A stretch of 64,000 nt of DNA from Paenibacillus massiliensis 2301065 = DSM 16942 (GCF_000377505.1 NZ_KB898187.1:248001-312000), one strand, 5' to 3'; positions 1 through 9,639 are shown, counted from the stretch's first letter. Numbers and translations: made by a program. Notes: generated by a model from the letters alone, not told the origin.

Positions 1-1
1 G

Positions 2-673
2 AATGAAGATCTGGATTCTGCAGCACGACGTGAACTGAAGAGTGAGACGAATCTGGATGACGATCAGCTCCATTTGGAGCAGCTGTATACCTGGGGTGAG
101 GTGGGGCGCGATCCGCGTACACGCGTGATCAGCTGTTCTTATATGGCACTTGTAGATCGTAGTGCACTCCAGGTGCAGGCAGGTGACGATGCTGCTGAAG
201 CTTGCTGGTTCGACCTGACGCACAGGATTGTACACGAGCAGAAGACAACGTTGAAGGATGGCTACACGCTGGAGCGGCTAGTAGAGCTTTGCTTGACCCA
301 TGGGGAAGTGACATTGTCAGCCCAGGTCAAAGTGGTGCAGCGGATAAGCGGCAAGTCCAACACGGTAACTCGCGAAATCGTGGCAAGTAATCAGCTTGCA
401 TTTGACCATGCGCGGATTATTCAGTATGCCGTCGATCGTCTGCGCAACAAAGTTCAATATACAAGCATCGCCTTCAATCTAATGCCGCCTTTATTTACCC
501 TAACAGAGCTCCAGCAAGTGTATGAGGTATTACTGGGCAAGGAGCTGCTAGCCCCGGCCTTCCGCCGCAAAATTGCTGATATGGTGGAGGAGAGCACGGA
601 GTACAGGAAGGATGCGGGTCATCGCCCCTCCAAGCTATTTAGCTATAGACCATTTGATGATAATCGTGAGTGA
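2..673 (+). CDS. Nudix hydrolase / NrtR-like protein, 5' end cut by window
   Basis: The reading frame is open from base 2, so the N-terminus lies outside the window. The first visible residues (EDLDSAARRELKSET) are the core of a Nudix box, in which REL..E is the metal-binding signature. They are followed by a QLYTWGEVGRDPRTRVIS segment typical of the ADP-ribose-hydrolase/NrtR branch. The last roughly 90 residues (LRNKVQYTSIAFNLMPPLFTLTELQQVYEVLLG) match the winged-helix domain that NrtR-like proteins carry after the Nudix domain. In that family the protein either hydrolyses ADP-ribose-type substrates or senses them to repress NAD genes. The second Glu of the Nudix box reads ELKSET rather than REXXEE, so catalysis may be weak. 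Family assignment is firm; enzyme versus repressor is not settled. Confidence 0.8.
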   Translation, partial: NEDLDSAARRELKSETNLDDDQLHLEQLYTWGEVGRDPRTRVISCSYMALVDRSALQVQAGDDAAEACWFDLTHRIVHEQKTTLKDGYTLERLVELCLTHGEVTLSAQVKVVQRISGKSNTVTREIVASNQLAFDHARIIQYAVDRLRNKVQYTSIAFNLMPPLFTLTELQQVYEVLLGKELLAPAFRRKIADMVEESTEYRKDAGHRPSKLFSYRPFDDNRE

Positions 674-680
674 ACTAGGT

Positions 681-736
681 TACTTTCTCCCGGTAAATAC
701 ACAGGAGCCAATCCAGTGATTTACCGGGAGAAAGTA
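681..736. terminator. 18-bp perfect inverted repeat between convergent genes
   Basis: The arms at 681-698 and 719-736 are perfectly complementary (TACTTTCTCCCGGTAAAT) around a 20-nt loop. The repeat lies between the ends of the Nudix gene and the convergent TetR gene, as expected for a bidirectional terminator. No clear U-run follows either arm, so termination efficiency is uncertain. Confidence 0.55.
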
Positions 737-752
737 AATGATAGGCGTATAT

Positions 753-1394
753 CTAGGCCCGTGACAAGGATTGAATGATGAGTGCGATGAAGCGGTCCCC
801 AAAGGTCGTATAGTGTAGTAATTCATCACCATCGTCCGTGACAGGCGTCAGGCTTAGCTTGTGTAATAGACCCATCATGGTGGTAAATATAAAATGTCCT
901 GTCTCCAGCACGTTGAGCTCTTCCTTAAGTGAGCCATCTTCTATGCCGGCTTCAAGAGCCGCGTTGAGAAAATGCTCCTCTTTTTGACTGTGAATAAATT
1001 GTTCGTAGCGTTCCTTGAGCTCCTTATTTGTCTCGTAAGCATGGAAATGGAGGTCAAATAGAAGGATAAAACGCAAATGCTCCGCGTATAGCCTACCAAA
1101 ATCTACCCAGGCTTCAAGCATGGCTTGTAACCGCGCTCTACCTGTACTCTCGGGGGTGTCTGTATTTTTCAGATAATGGGTCATATGTTGAAGAATGTCC
1201 ATCTGTACCTCGAATATGAGCTCATCCAGCGACTGAAAATGTTTATAGAACGTCACGCGGCTGACTCCAGCCAGAGCACATACATCCTTGATGCTCACAT
1301 TCACAAAGCCCTTCACCAAAAACAGCTTTTTGCCTACCTCAAGTAATTCCTCTCGATTTTTGCTCCTTAATTGATCGTGCCAGGTTTTAGTCAT
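753..1394 (-). CDS. TetR/AcrR-family repressor of the adjacent MFS pump
   Basis: A 213-aa protein with an N-terminal TetR helix-turn-helix (about residues 12-60: EELLEVGKKLFLVKGF...SIKDVCALAGVSRVTFYKHFQSLDELIF). The C-terminal ligand domain is helical and unassigned. The start ATG lies inside the end of the upstream MFS gene (8-nt overlap), so the two are translationally coupled and co-transcribed. This arrangement usually means the regulator represses its own pump operon. A 15-bp palindrome in the operon promoter (2625-2639) is a plausible operator. The inducer is unknown. Confidence 0.85.
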   Translation of the reverse strand: MTKTWHDQLRSKNREELLEVGKKLFLVKGFVNVSIKDVCALAGVSRVTFYKHFQSLDELIFEVQMDILQHMTHYLKNTDTPESTGRARLQAMLEAWVDFGRLYAEHLRFILLFDLHFHAYETNKELKERYEQFIHSQKEEHFLNAALEAGIEDGSLKEELNVLETGHFIFTTMMGLLHKLSLTPVTDDGDELLHYTTFGDRFIALIIQSLSRA

Positions 1395-2604
1395 AATTCA
1401 CTACGCTTCCTTTGTTCAATTGATGACGTTCCCAAGTCAGACTCAGCGTGGCCAAAAGTATGGCTGCCCCCAAAATATAAGGCAAATTCAAGTGAATATC
1501 AAATAAGGTGCCCGCAAAAATGGGTCCGACGATGCTGCCTAAGCTGGTATAAGTCGTATTGAGCCCGGAAGCATAGCCTTGTCGCCCCTCTGCGGCGTTG
1601 GCAATCAGGGTGCTGACTGTTGGTCTGAGAAAAGCGTTGAAGGCAAAGAACAAAGCTGATACGACCAAAAGATATCCCAGATTAACCTGCACCAGCATGA
1701 GTAGTAGGGCAAATGCAGTCATGATGAGCGAAATTCGAATGACCTGCATTTCACCGAAGCGCTTGATTATTCGATCTAGGAGCCAGACTTGCACGATAAT
1801 TCCCACAATAGCCCCCAGAGTGATCACTAAAGAAATTTGTTTGGCATCAAAAGCATATTTTTGCTCAACAAATAGAGCGTAGACAGTCTCATAATTAACT
1901 AACCCGAAGGTCATGACAAGAATGAGTAACAAATATCGAAAATAAGGAGTATGAAATGACTGTAGAAGCTGCTGGAATACCGACTCGCGTGTAGAAGCAA
2001 TTCGGTTAGCCTGCCGAAGCTCTGGTGCTAGACTCTCTGGAAGTAGCAATGTAAGTAGTGCTGCTACTAATCCGAGCATGGCTGCCGCATAATAGGGCAC
2101 ACGAATTCCGAACTCGGCAATAATGCCTCCCAGACCGGGACCCAGCACCATACCAAGATTCATGGAAGCGCTTAGATAACCCATGCCCTTGGCACGTGTA
2201 TTTGGGGTAGTCTTGTCTGCAACGTACGCCATTACAGAGGGAACCATCAAGCCTAGCCCGATCCCCCCGATAAATCTGGCGATATAAAGGAGTGCTAACG
2301 AGCCTGAAACTGCGAACATATAATCAGAAATGACAGTTAGTAGGAGTCCAGACATAATCAGCTTCTTGCGCCCGAGCTTGTCGGACAGCTGGCCGCCGAT
2401 GGGAGAGAAGATGAATTGTGCGGCGCCAAATGCAGCTACTAGATAACCAGCGGCTGTACCTCCGGCATTGAATTCTTTGAGATAATCCGGCAGTATCGGA
2501 ATGACCATGCCCTGTCCCAGTAGTGCGATTAAGAGATTAAGCATCAAAATAAGCAAGGGAAAATGTTGGTTAAAAGATGGTTTAGAAGGTTTGAAAGATT
2601 CCAT
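1387..2604 (-). CDS. MFS multidrug-type efflux transporter (DHA1/NorA-like)
   Basis: A 405-aa integral membrane protein with about 12 hydrophobic segments. The MFS motif A is visible after TM2 (GGQLSDKLGRKKLI), and an antiporter-like motif C appears around GMVLGPGLGGIIAE. Length and motifs fit the drug:H+ antiporter-1 group (NorA/Bmr/TetA-like). The start is supported by an AGGAGG site (about 2609-2614) directly upstream. It is the first gene of a two-gene operon with the TetR regulator at 753-1394. Substrate cannot be read from sequence; drug or metabolite efflux is an inference from family and context. Confidence 0.85.
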   Translation of the reverse strand: MESFKPSKPSFNQHFPLLILMLNLLIALLGQGMVIPILPDYLKEFNAGGTAAGYLVAAFGAAQFIFSPIGGQLSDKLGRKKLIMSGLLLTVISDYMFAVSGSLALLYIARFIGGIGLGLMVPSVMAYVADKTTPNTRAKGMGYLSASMNLGMVLGPGLGGIIAEFGIRVPYYAAAMLGLVAALLTLLLPESLAPELRQANRIASTRESVFQQLLQSFHTPYFRYLLLILVMTFGLVNYETVYALFVEQKYAFDAKQISLVITLGAIVGIIVQVWLLDRIIKRFGEMQVIRISLIMTAFALLLMLVQVNLGYLLVVSALFFAFNAFLRPTVSTLIANAAEGRQGYASGLNTTYTSLGSIVGPIFAGTLFDIHLNLPYILGAAILLATLSLTWERHQLNKGSVVNYD

Positions 2605-2617
2605 GGGGCCTCCTGCA

Positions 2618-2639
2618 ATTATAGTTTACAGTATGTAAA
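2618..2639 (-). promoter_or_regulatory. -10 box and TetR-type palindrome of MFS-TetR operon
   Basis: On the minus strand a perfect TATAAT (2618-2623) lies just downstream of the palindrome TTTACA-GTA-TGTAAA (2625-2639). The palindrome would sit in the -10/-35 spacer, where a repressor blocks RNA polymerase. A looser half-copy (GTGTAAAT) follows at 2650-2657. No good -35 box is seen. The resulting leader would be very short (about 7 nt). Confidence 0.5.
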
Positions 2640-3077
2640 GGATTACGAAGTGTAAATTATGTTAAATCATAAATAAGCAAACGTCAAGCTCAAATGAACA
2701 CCTTAAAAATGATTTTCACCTCTACGCTGAATGATCATTTCAATTGATTATGTATGCCAAATGATGGATGTGCTACATTATCGCTAGTTATACAAAAATT
2801 GAGAATTAGACAAGTCGTATCCAATCATGGTGTCGAAAAAAGCACATTGCTTCACACAGCTCTAAATAATGGATATTGGAGCTGTAAGCAGCAGTCACTG
2901 ATCATCCTGATGAAAGGGAGGTGATTCCAGAGTAGTGAATTGGCAAAGCATTCGTGGATACGGTCAAGCGGATGCGGATCATTTGTCACATTTCAAATTG
3001 CAAACGCTTACTTAATGATTGTCCTATGAATTGGCTTGTAGCCTAACCTAGCTGAGTACACGAAAGGATGGATGTTG
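2640..3077 (+). promoter_or_regulatory. Intergenic region with cre-like catabolite site (2998-3012)
   Basis: This stretch holds no gene I can support. The sequence TTGCAAACGCTTACT at 2998-3012 matches the CcpA cre consensus WTGNAANCGNWNNCW at every fixed position. It sits 65 bp before the rhamnogalacturonan lyase gene, suggesting catabolite control. A Shine-Dalgarno-like GGGAGGTGAT at about 2917-2926 has no open frame behind it. Confidence 0.5.
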
Positions 3078-6000
3078 ATGATCGCGAAGATACGGCAAAT
3101 GGGTTTGATCTTGCTCATGAGCGTTTTTACTTTGTCCAGTCTTGGATGGGGTACAGTATTTGGGAACGAGACGGTGAGCGGGACGGCTGATAATAATGAG
3201 GCACTGGAGGCCATCGTTCATCAATTTGACTTCGGGCCTGGGGAAGCGGTTGCTGATTATACCGGGATCGACGCCTATACGCCCTATTCTGCAGAGCAAG
3301 GCTACGGCTTCACGGATCTGACACTCGTTAGAGCTGAGGCGCGTGACACAGGCAGTTCGCTACAATCGGATTTTGTTGTGCTGGAAGCTGGAGCCGGATT
3401 CAATGTAGACCTACCTAATGGTGATTATACCGTCTCACTGATGGCTGGCGATCCAGAGGGAGACACGAATATTGCTATTAAAGTAGAGAATATGGACAAG
3501 GTACAGCCAACGACCAAAGCAGCAGGCGAATATTTGGAAATGGACTTTGATATTGCTTTGGTGGATGGACAGTTGAATTTTGTATTCTCTGGTACAGCAG
3601 CCAAGCTGAATGCCATTACGATTACTAAGCTGCCTGAACGCGATGCAGGTACCAAGCCGGTCGTATACCTTGTAGGTGATTCAACGATGCAGACCTACGA
3701 TCCATACTGGAAGCCACAGGCTGGCTGGGGACAGATGCTGCCCGACTTTTTCAGCGATGCGGTAGAGATCAAGAACCATTCCATTGGTGGACGTAGCTCC
3801 AAGTCGTTCCTGTTCCAGGGCAGATTGGATGAGATTCTGCGTGTCATTCGTCCTGGAGATTATTTGCTGGTGCAATTCGGACATAATGATGCAACGATTA
3901 GCAATCCAGAACGCTATGCCTCGCCCGCTGATTACAAAAATTATCTCAAAACCTACATAGACGGGGCACAGCAGCGTGGAGCAACACCCATCATGATTAC
4001 TCCAGTAGGACGTAGAGATTTCAATGCGGGGACGGGAAAATTCAATGTATCCTTCCCTGAGTATGTTCAGGCGATGAAAGAGGTAGTCGCTGAGAAAGAA
4101 GTGCCTATGATCGATCTCAGCAAACGGAGCGTTGAGTACTATGATTCCATCGGTCCTGAAGCAGCACTGTCTGTCTTCCTTCATGTTCCAGCCGGAATCT
4201 ATCAGGCGTTCCCTAACGGGGCTACGGATAATACTCATTTTCAAGAGTATGGTGCCATTCAGCTTGCACGCATCGTAGCGGATGCTGTTCGTGAGCTGGA
4301 TATTCCATTAGCAGCAGCTGTTGAGGATGCAGAAATACCAGCTGAGCTCCCAGCGAAGCCTGCTGATCTCAGAGCAGGCGGTGTCAGTAACGCGGGAGCC
4401 GAATTGAAATGGACGGCCGATCCTGCAGCGGACATCTACAAAGTCTATAGCAAGCTAGCTGCAGAGCCCGAGTCATCGTATAAGCTGGCTGGAACGTCAA
4501 CCGTACCTACACTTACGCTCGGTGGGCTGCTTGAGGGCCAATCCTACACTGTCCGAATCACAGCCGTGAATGGACGCGGGGAATCTGAGGCATCAGATGA
4601 AGTTACTTTCACCACGAAGTCCGCAACCTATCGTTATGACTTCGGTCCTGTAGGATCGCCGGTAGCTGAAGGATATACAGAGGTCAACCGGAATACGATC
4701 TATACTCCGGAGCGCGGCTACGGGCTGACATCATCAGCCAACATGGCAGATCGGGATCGCGGCGGTGCGACTGATGCACTGCGTAGGGATTTCGTCATTT
4801 ATTTTGGCGGCTCCTACGAATTCAAAGTAGATCTTCCGAATGGAACCTACGCCGTGAAGACGTACACAGGAGACTGGATTGGGTCCGCGCGGACCAATGT
4901 GAACATTGAAGGAAAGGATTACGGGACCGTATCCTCTGGTGCTCAAAATATAACAGAGAAGGTGTACAATCAGATCCAGGTCCAGGATGGACAGATGAAT
5001 CTGGTATTCAGTGGCCAGACGGCCCATCTTAATGGGCTTGAGATCACACCTGTAATGGTTGCTCCATCTCAATTGAAGCTGGATGAGCTGGAGTTGGGTA
5101 CCGATCCGATTACAGCTACGATATCCTGGCAAGCGACTAGCGATAATGCACAGTATAAGGTCTATCGTCAGTCTGCTGGTGCCACGAACCCTGAGCTCCT
5201 GGCAACAACGGATGTAGCTAGCTATGTCGACAGTGAGATCGACCTGGGAATGAAATATGTATACACCGTGACTGTCGTTGACGCGAATGGCACGGAATCT
5301 GTGCCTTCGAATGCACTGGAGGTATCTACGTTAGACCCAAGTGTCGAGAAGGCTGCGGTACCTGCTGGCCTGAATGTTGTGAGTGTCAACAAAAGTGATG
5401 CTACGATAGGCTGGTCCGAGGTAGCTGGAGCACGCGCTTATCAGATTTATCGTTCGAACAGCGTAGAGGGACCCTATGAACTGATTGGGCGGACACAAGC
5501 AACGCTCTATAAGGATGCGACGATTCTGAGCACAATTCCTTACTATTATAAAGTCGCATCGGTCAATGCAGGCGGAGTATCTGCGTTATCGACTGCGCTT
5601 GAGACTCCGGCGGTCACACAGTTGAACCGTGCGATGGAATACCTGGATCGTGCTCCCGTTGCTGTTCGCACAGAGGAAGGCAACTATATCGGCTGGCGTA
5701 TGCTTGGGCTGGACCCCGAGTCTGTGACCTTCAACGTGTACCGGGATGGTGTAAATCTGAATGACGAACCGATCTCGGGTAGCACGAACTTTGTGGACAG
5801 CGAAGGGGATGCCTCATCGCGATATCGGATCATGATGGTGGATAACAATACGGAAAAAGCAGTGACCAAGGAATTCGGTGTCTGGGAGGATACGTACTTA
5901 TCCATTCCGTTACAGAAGCCTGCTGATGCCTACACCAAGGATGGGCAGCCATATTCCTACGTTGCCGGGGATGCCAGTGTCGGCGATCTGGACGGTGATG

Positions 6001-8276
6001 GGGAGTATGAAATCGTGCTGATGTGGACACCGACGAATGCCAAGGACAACTCCCATTCAGGTTATACTGGCATCGTCTATATGGATGCCTATAAGCTGGA
6101 TGGAACCCAGCTGTGGCGCATTACGATGGGACCGAATATTAGAGCTGGGGCTCATTATTCTCCGTTTCTCGTTTATGACTTTGACAGTGACGGCAGAGCC
6201 GAGTTGATGATGCGCACAGCAGATGGTACGGTGGATGGTCAAGGCAAGGTCATTGGCGATGCCAATGCAGATCATCGAAATAGCTCAGGTTATGTGCTGC
6301 TTGGGGACGAATTCCTGACAGTCTTCGACGGGCAGACGGGAGCTGCACTGGATACGGTGGACTATGATCCTCCGCGCGGGGATGTCGCAGCATGGGGAGA
6401 TGGATACGGCAATCGCGTGGACCGCTTCCTGGCAGCAGTAGCCTATCTGGATGGAGAACATCCAAGCGCCATGTTCAGCCGCGGTTATTACACGCGTACG
6501 GTGCTGGTGTCCTATAATTTCCGCAATGGCAAGCTTAGCAAGGTGTGGCGTTTTGACACCAATGACGAAGGGTATGCAGGCTATACGGGGCAAGGCAATC
6601 ATAATCTGTCCGTTGGTGACGTAGATGGAGACGGCAAGGATGAGATCACATTTGGGGCGATGGCAATTGATGATCATGGGAAGCCGTTGTACAACACGAA
6701 GCTGGGACATGGCGATGCCATGCATCTGAGTGATCTTGATCCGACCCGAGCGGGACTGGAAGTGTTCGGAGTTCATGAGAATAAAAGCTCTGAGTACGGT
6801 ATGGAAATGCGCGATGCAGCTACAGGCGAGATACTGTGGGGGGTGCACACGGGTCTCGATACAGGTCGAGGCATGGCTGCTGATATTGACCCGAATTACC
6901 CTGGAGCGGAAGTATGGGCAGCTACGATCACCAATGAACAGCATATTCCGATTACAGGACTCTACAGTGCTCAAGGTGAGCTGATCTCAACAGAAATCCC
7001 TTCCTCCACGAATTTTGGTATCTGGTGGGACGGTGATCTATTGCGTGAACTGCAGGATGGTATTCGAGTCGATAAATGGGATTACAACAATCAGACAACT
7101 GTGAATCTACTGACAGCCACCGGAGCAGCCTCTAACAACGGAACCAAGGCCAATCCGAGTCTGCAAGCCGATCTGTTCGGTGATTGGCGCGAGGAGGTCA
7201 TCTTGCGCAGTCAAGACAGCTCGCATTTGCGTATATACACGACAACAGATGAGACGGATGTAAGGATCCGAACACTTATGCATGATCCGATCTATCGTCT
7301 CGGCGTTGCATGGCAGAATGTAGCCTACAATCAGCCACCTCATACAGGCTTCCATCTGGGAGTGGGCATGGCTCAGCCACCTGCACCGAGCATTTATTAT
7401 GTCGGTTCCCCAACGGAGCCGGAGGATACTACGCCACCTGTCATTACGGGAATGCCTGCAGAGCGAATGAGCGAGGATGAGGTATTGAAGGTAGACGTCA
7501 GGGCAGAAGATCCTGAGTCTGGTATCGTCCGATTTGAGCTTACATGGGACGGTGAGCCGGTGAGCTCTGGTGACGAGATTAGCCTGGAGGGTCTGCTAGG
7601 AACGCATACCTTCACCGCACGGGCTGAGAATGGCGTCGGCTTAGTAACTGAGCTTACGACTGAGATAACCGTCGTAGCAGCGGATCAGGTGGATGGACCA
7701 CCCGGGGCACCTGTTCTGTCCGACAATAACGGCCATGATACGGGGTTAGCTGATGGTCAGTACACCATAACAATGAACATGTGGTGGGGAAATAATGCGA
7801 CAGAATACAAGCTATACGAGAACGGAGAGCTCATTGATACTCAGAAGCTTACAGCCGCGACACCTGCTGCTCAGACGGCAGTGACGGACATTTCTGGTCG
7901 TTCCAATGGCACCTATGTATACACTTCTGAGCTAATCAATGCAAAAGGTAAGACGGAGAGCAGCCCACTAACGGTGACAGTTCGCGATGCAGCCCCGACC
8001 AAGCCGGTCCTCTCGGCTGACAACTGGGATGGTGACGGAAATTATACGATTACCATCAATATGTGGTGGGGAACGAATGCGAGCTCCTATCGTCTGTACG
8101 AGAACGGCGAACTGCTTCATGAACAGTCGCTTGATACAGCATCACCTGGAGCTCAGGAGTCTAAGGTGACCATTACGGATCGAGCCTCAGGCGAATATGA
8201 ATATTACGTGGAATGGATCAATGAGAATGGAACGGTGACGAGTGATACGCTGAACGTTAGCGTGACACAGGAGTAG
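3078..8276 (+). CDS. Secreted rhamnogalacturonan acetylesterase + PL11 lyase fusion
   Basis: A protein of about 1732 aa with an N-terminal signal peptide (hydrophobic run LILLMSVFTLSSLGWG). Domain order, rough residues: malectin/CBM-like module starting at FDFGPG (45-190); SGNH acetylesterase (195-415) with GDST nucleophile Ser about 202, GHND about 270 and the D..H pair in DNTH about 384-387; fibronectin III (420-515); second YDFGPV module (520-660); two fibronectin III (660-850); family PL11 rhamnogalacturonan lyase (850-1450) with GDVDGDGKDEI calcium-type repeats; an Ig-like domain (1450-1535); and two tandem repeats of about 95 aa sharing YTI..NMWWG and YENGEL (1538-1732), probably polysaccharide-binding. 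It would deacetylate and cleave the pectin RG-I backbone outside the cell. ATG 3078 lies 9 nt after AAGGA; ATG 3072 is too close. Confidence 0.9.
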   Translation: MIAKIRQMGLILLMSVFTLSSLGWGTVFGNETVSGTADNNEALEAIVHQFDFGPGEAVADYTGIDAYTPYSAEQGYGFTDLTLVRAEARDTGSSLQSDFVVLEAGAGFNVDLPNGDYTVSLMAGDPEGDTNIAIKVENMDKVQPTTKAAGEYLEMDFDIALVDGQLNFVFSGTAAKLNAITITKLPERDAGTKPVVYLVGDSTMQTYDPYWKPQAGWGQMLPDFFSDAVEIKNHSIGGRSSKSFLFQGRLDEILRVIRPGDYLLVQFGHNDATISNPERYASPADYKNYLKTYIDGAQQRGATPIMITPVGRRDFNAGTGKFNVSFPEYVQAMKEVVAEKEVPMIDLSKRSVEYYDSIGPEAALSVFLHVPAGIYQAFPNGATDNTHFQEYGAIQLARIVADAVRELDIPLAAAVEDAEIPAELPAKPADLRAGGVSNAGAELKWTADPAADIYKVYSKLAAEPESSYKLAGTSTVPTLTLGGLLEGQSYTVRITAVNGRGESEASDEVTFTTKSATYRYDFGPVGSPVAEGYTEVNRNTIYTPERGYGLTSSANMADRDRGGATDALRRDFVIYFGGSYEFKVDLPNGTYAVKTYTGDWIGSARTNVNIEGKDYGTVSSGAQNITEKVYNQIQVQDGQMNLVFSGQTAHLNGLEITPVMVAPSQLKLDELELGTDPITATISWQATSDNAQYKVYRQSAGATNPELLATTDVASYVDSEIDLGMKYVYTVTVVDANGTESVPSNALEVSTLDPSVEKAAVPAGLNVVSVNKSDATIGWSEVAGARAYQIYRSNSVEGPYELIGRTQATLYKDATILSTIPYYYKVASVNAGGVSALSTALETPAVTQLNRAMEYLDRAPVAVRTEEGNYIGWRMLGLDPESVTFNVYRDGVNLNDEPISGSTNFVDSEGDASSRYRIMMVDNNTEKAVTKEFGVWEDTYLSIPLQKPADAYTKDGQPYSYVAGDASVGDLDGDGEYEIVLMWTPTNAKDNSHSGYTGIVYMDAYKLDGTQLWRITMGPNIRAGAHYSPFLVYDFDSDGRAELMMRTADGTVDGQGKVIGDANADHRNSSGYVLLGDEFLTVFDGQTGAALDTVDYDPPRGDVAAWGDGYGNRVDRFLAAVAYLDGEHPSAMFSRGYYTRTVLVSYNFRNGKLSKVWRFDTNDEGYAGYTGQGNHNLSVGDVDGDGKDEITFGAMAIDDHGKPLYNTKLGHGDAMHLSDLDPTRAGLEVFGVHENKSSEYGMEMRDAATGEILWGVHTGLDTGRGMAADIDPNYPGAEVWAATITNEQHIPITGLYSAQGELISTEIPSSTNFGIWWDGDLLRELQDGIRVDKWDYNNQTTVNLLTATGAASNNGTKANPSLQADLFGDWREEVILRSQDSSHLRIYTTTDETDVRIRTLMHDPIYRLGVAWQNVAYNQPPHTGFHLGVGMAQPPAPSIYYVGSPTEPEDTTPPVITGMPAERMSEDEVLKVDVRAEDPESGIVRFELTWDGEPVSSGDEISLEGLLGTHTFTARAENGVGLVTELTTEITVVAADQVDGPPGAPVLSDNNGHDTGLADGQYTITMNMWWGNNATEYKLYENGELIDTQKLTAATPAAQTAVTDISGRSNGTYVYTSELINAKGKTESSPLTVTVRDAAPTKPVLSADNWDGDGNYTITINMWWGTNASSYRLYENGELLHEQSLDTASPGAQESKVTITDRASGEYEYYVEWINENGTVTSDTLNVSVTQE

Positions 8277-8319
8277 TACACAAGTGACTTATGAGCAATT
8301 ACAAGTAAATTAAGCACAA

Positions 8320-8384
8320 AAACACCTCTCTGCTGTCAGACACTTCTTTTAATAGAAGGTCTGCTCACAGAGAGGTGTTTATTA
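8320..8384. terminator. Bidirectional intrinsic terminator
   Basis: The arms AAACACCTCTCTG (8320-8332) and CAGAGAGGTGTTT (8368-8380) form a long hairpin with A/T-rich flanks on both sides. It serves the lyase gene and the convergent DMT exporter gene. Confidence 0.75.
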
Positions 8385-8420
8385 TTGCGTCGACAATGAT
8401 TGCCCTGCAATGCTTTATCA

Positions 8421-9332
8421 TTAGGTAGCAGTATTTTTAGGAGTATAGACCGCAGTCTTCTTCATTATGATCTGTCTTGCATTACCCCCGATGATACCTC
8501 CCAAGATGAGAGCAACGCCTAGCCATTGCGGCCAGCCCACTTGCTCTGCCAGCACAAGAGATGACATAAAGACAGCTACCGGCAGCTCAGAGGCTGTCAG
8601 AATGGTACCGAGCCCCGGGCCTACTTGCGGCATGCCGATCGAGAATAGAAGAGGAGGTAGCACGACCCCGAAGAAGCCCAGCATTAGCCCGTAAGGTGCC
8701 AATTCCAGCAGAACGGATGGATTCAATAAGAACACTGGTGGAAACACTGCAAATACGGTAATCATACCCCCGGTGGCAAGCAGAGCGCTTTTCAATATCG
8801 GCGGAGTAGTTCGCTCTACAGCACTGCTAAGAAAAATGAACGTCGTGAAGGTAAGTGCAGCAAGCATTCCCCAGACGCAGCCTTGCCAGGTCAGGACTAC
8901 TCTTTCTTGAGCTACCATGTTCGCGGCCAGACCTGAGCCGATCAGAAGAATCCCGATAGATATCAGCTTGGCTATAGTTGGTCTTCTCTTGTAGAAGATC
9001 CATTCAAACAGTGTACCGATCCACACGAATTGAAATAAGAAAATGATGGCAAGTGATGCATTAAGCGTCTGTAGAGATTGATAGTAGAAAATACCTGTCA
9101 ATCCAAATGGAATGCCTGATAGTAGTAACTTCAATGTCGGTCTGAAAGGCAACGTCTTCCGTCTGGTAAACATAACCACGATCCATGTAAGTAAGGCCCC
9201 GAACATATATTGGCTTCCTGTCACCTCGGTAACGGAGAATCCAGCGGCATAAGCCAGCTTCACAAAAGTAGATAAAACGCCGTAGCAGCATCCTCCCAAA
9301 AATACAATTAGTGCATAATGCCATAACTTCAT
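8421..9332 (-). CDS. DMT-superfamily (EamA) transporter
   Basis: A protein of about 303 aa with ten predicted hydrophobic segments and two EamA repeats, typical of the drug/metabolite transporter superfamily (exporters of amino acids or other small metabolites). ATG at 9332 is chosen because AAGGAGG (9341-9347 on the minus strand) is 8 nt upstream; the frame stays open further upstream but without a ribosome-binding site. The gene sits behind a strong promoter and a leader containing a complete intrinsic terminator (9359-9397), so its expression is probably controlled by attenuation. The substrate is unknown. Confidence 0.85.
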   Translation of the reverse strand: MKLWHYALIVFLGGCCYGVLSTFVKLAYAAGFSVTEVTGSQYMFGALLTWIVVMFTRRKTLPFRPTLKLLLSGIPFGLTGIFYYQSLQTLNASLAIIFLFQFVWIGTLFEWIFYKRRPTIAKLISIGILLIGSGLAANMVAQERVVLTWQGCVWGMLAALTFTTFIFLSSAVERTTPPILKSALLATGGMITVFAVFPPVFLLNPSVLLELAPYGLMLGFFGVVLPPLLFSIGMPQVGPGLGTILTASELPVAVFMSSLVLAEQVGWPQWLGVALILGGIIGGNARQIIMKKTAVYTPKNTAT

Positions 9333-9358
9333 CACATAATCCTCCTTATTTTGAACGC

Positions 9359-9397
9359 AAAAAAACCACACAAATGCTCTATTGAACATTCGTGTGG
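9359..9397 (-). terminator. Leader terminator (attenuator) upstream of DMT gene
   Basis: On the minus strand CCACACGAATG ... CATTTGTGTGG (9366-9397) forms a stem with one G-T pair, followed by seven Ts, and it ends 12 nt before the Shine-Dalgarno of the DMT gene. The loop contains AATAGAG (9378-9384), which can pair with CTCTATT (about 9403-9409) earlier in the leader as a possible antiterminator. Confidence 0.65.
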
Positions 9398-9508
9398 CGA
9401 AAATAGAGATAGCTCATCAAGATAGCTCTAGAAAAGTCCACAGCCTAAAACAGGTTTTAGTATTCCATTGCGGTTACCAGTATAAATCGGAAGCATGAGC
9501 GCTGTCAA
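9398..9508 (-). promoter_or_regulatory. Sigma-A promoter and structured leader of DMT gene
   Basis: TTGACA (9503-9508) and TATACT (9479-9484) are spaced 18 bp on the minus strand, a near-consensus promoter. The transcript leader of about 135 nt contains a small hairpin (CTAAAACCTGTTTTAG) and a direct repeat of GAGCTATCT before the terminator. It matches no riboswitch class I know by eye. Confidence 0.55.
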
Positions 9509-9639
9509 TGTGTGATCGTATATGATAGAGCGTGGGTTTTAAAAAGATTATGCTCTACTAAGCTGCGAATGGTACACTGTTATATAGCACTATGCTCACA
9601 TTAAAGTCAGAATAATGTCACGACAGGAGAGAATACGCT

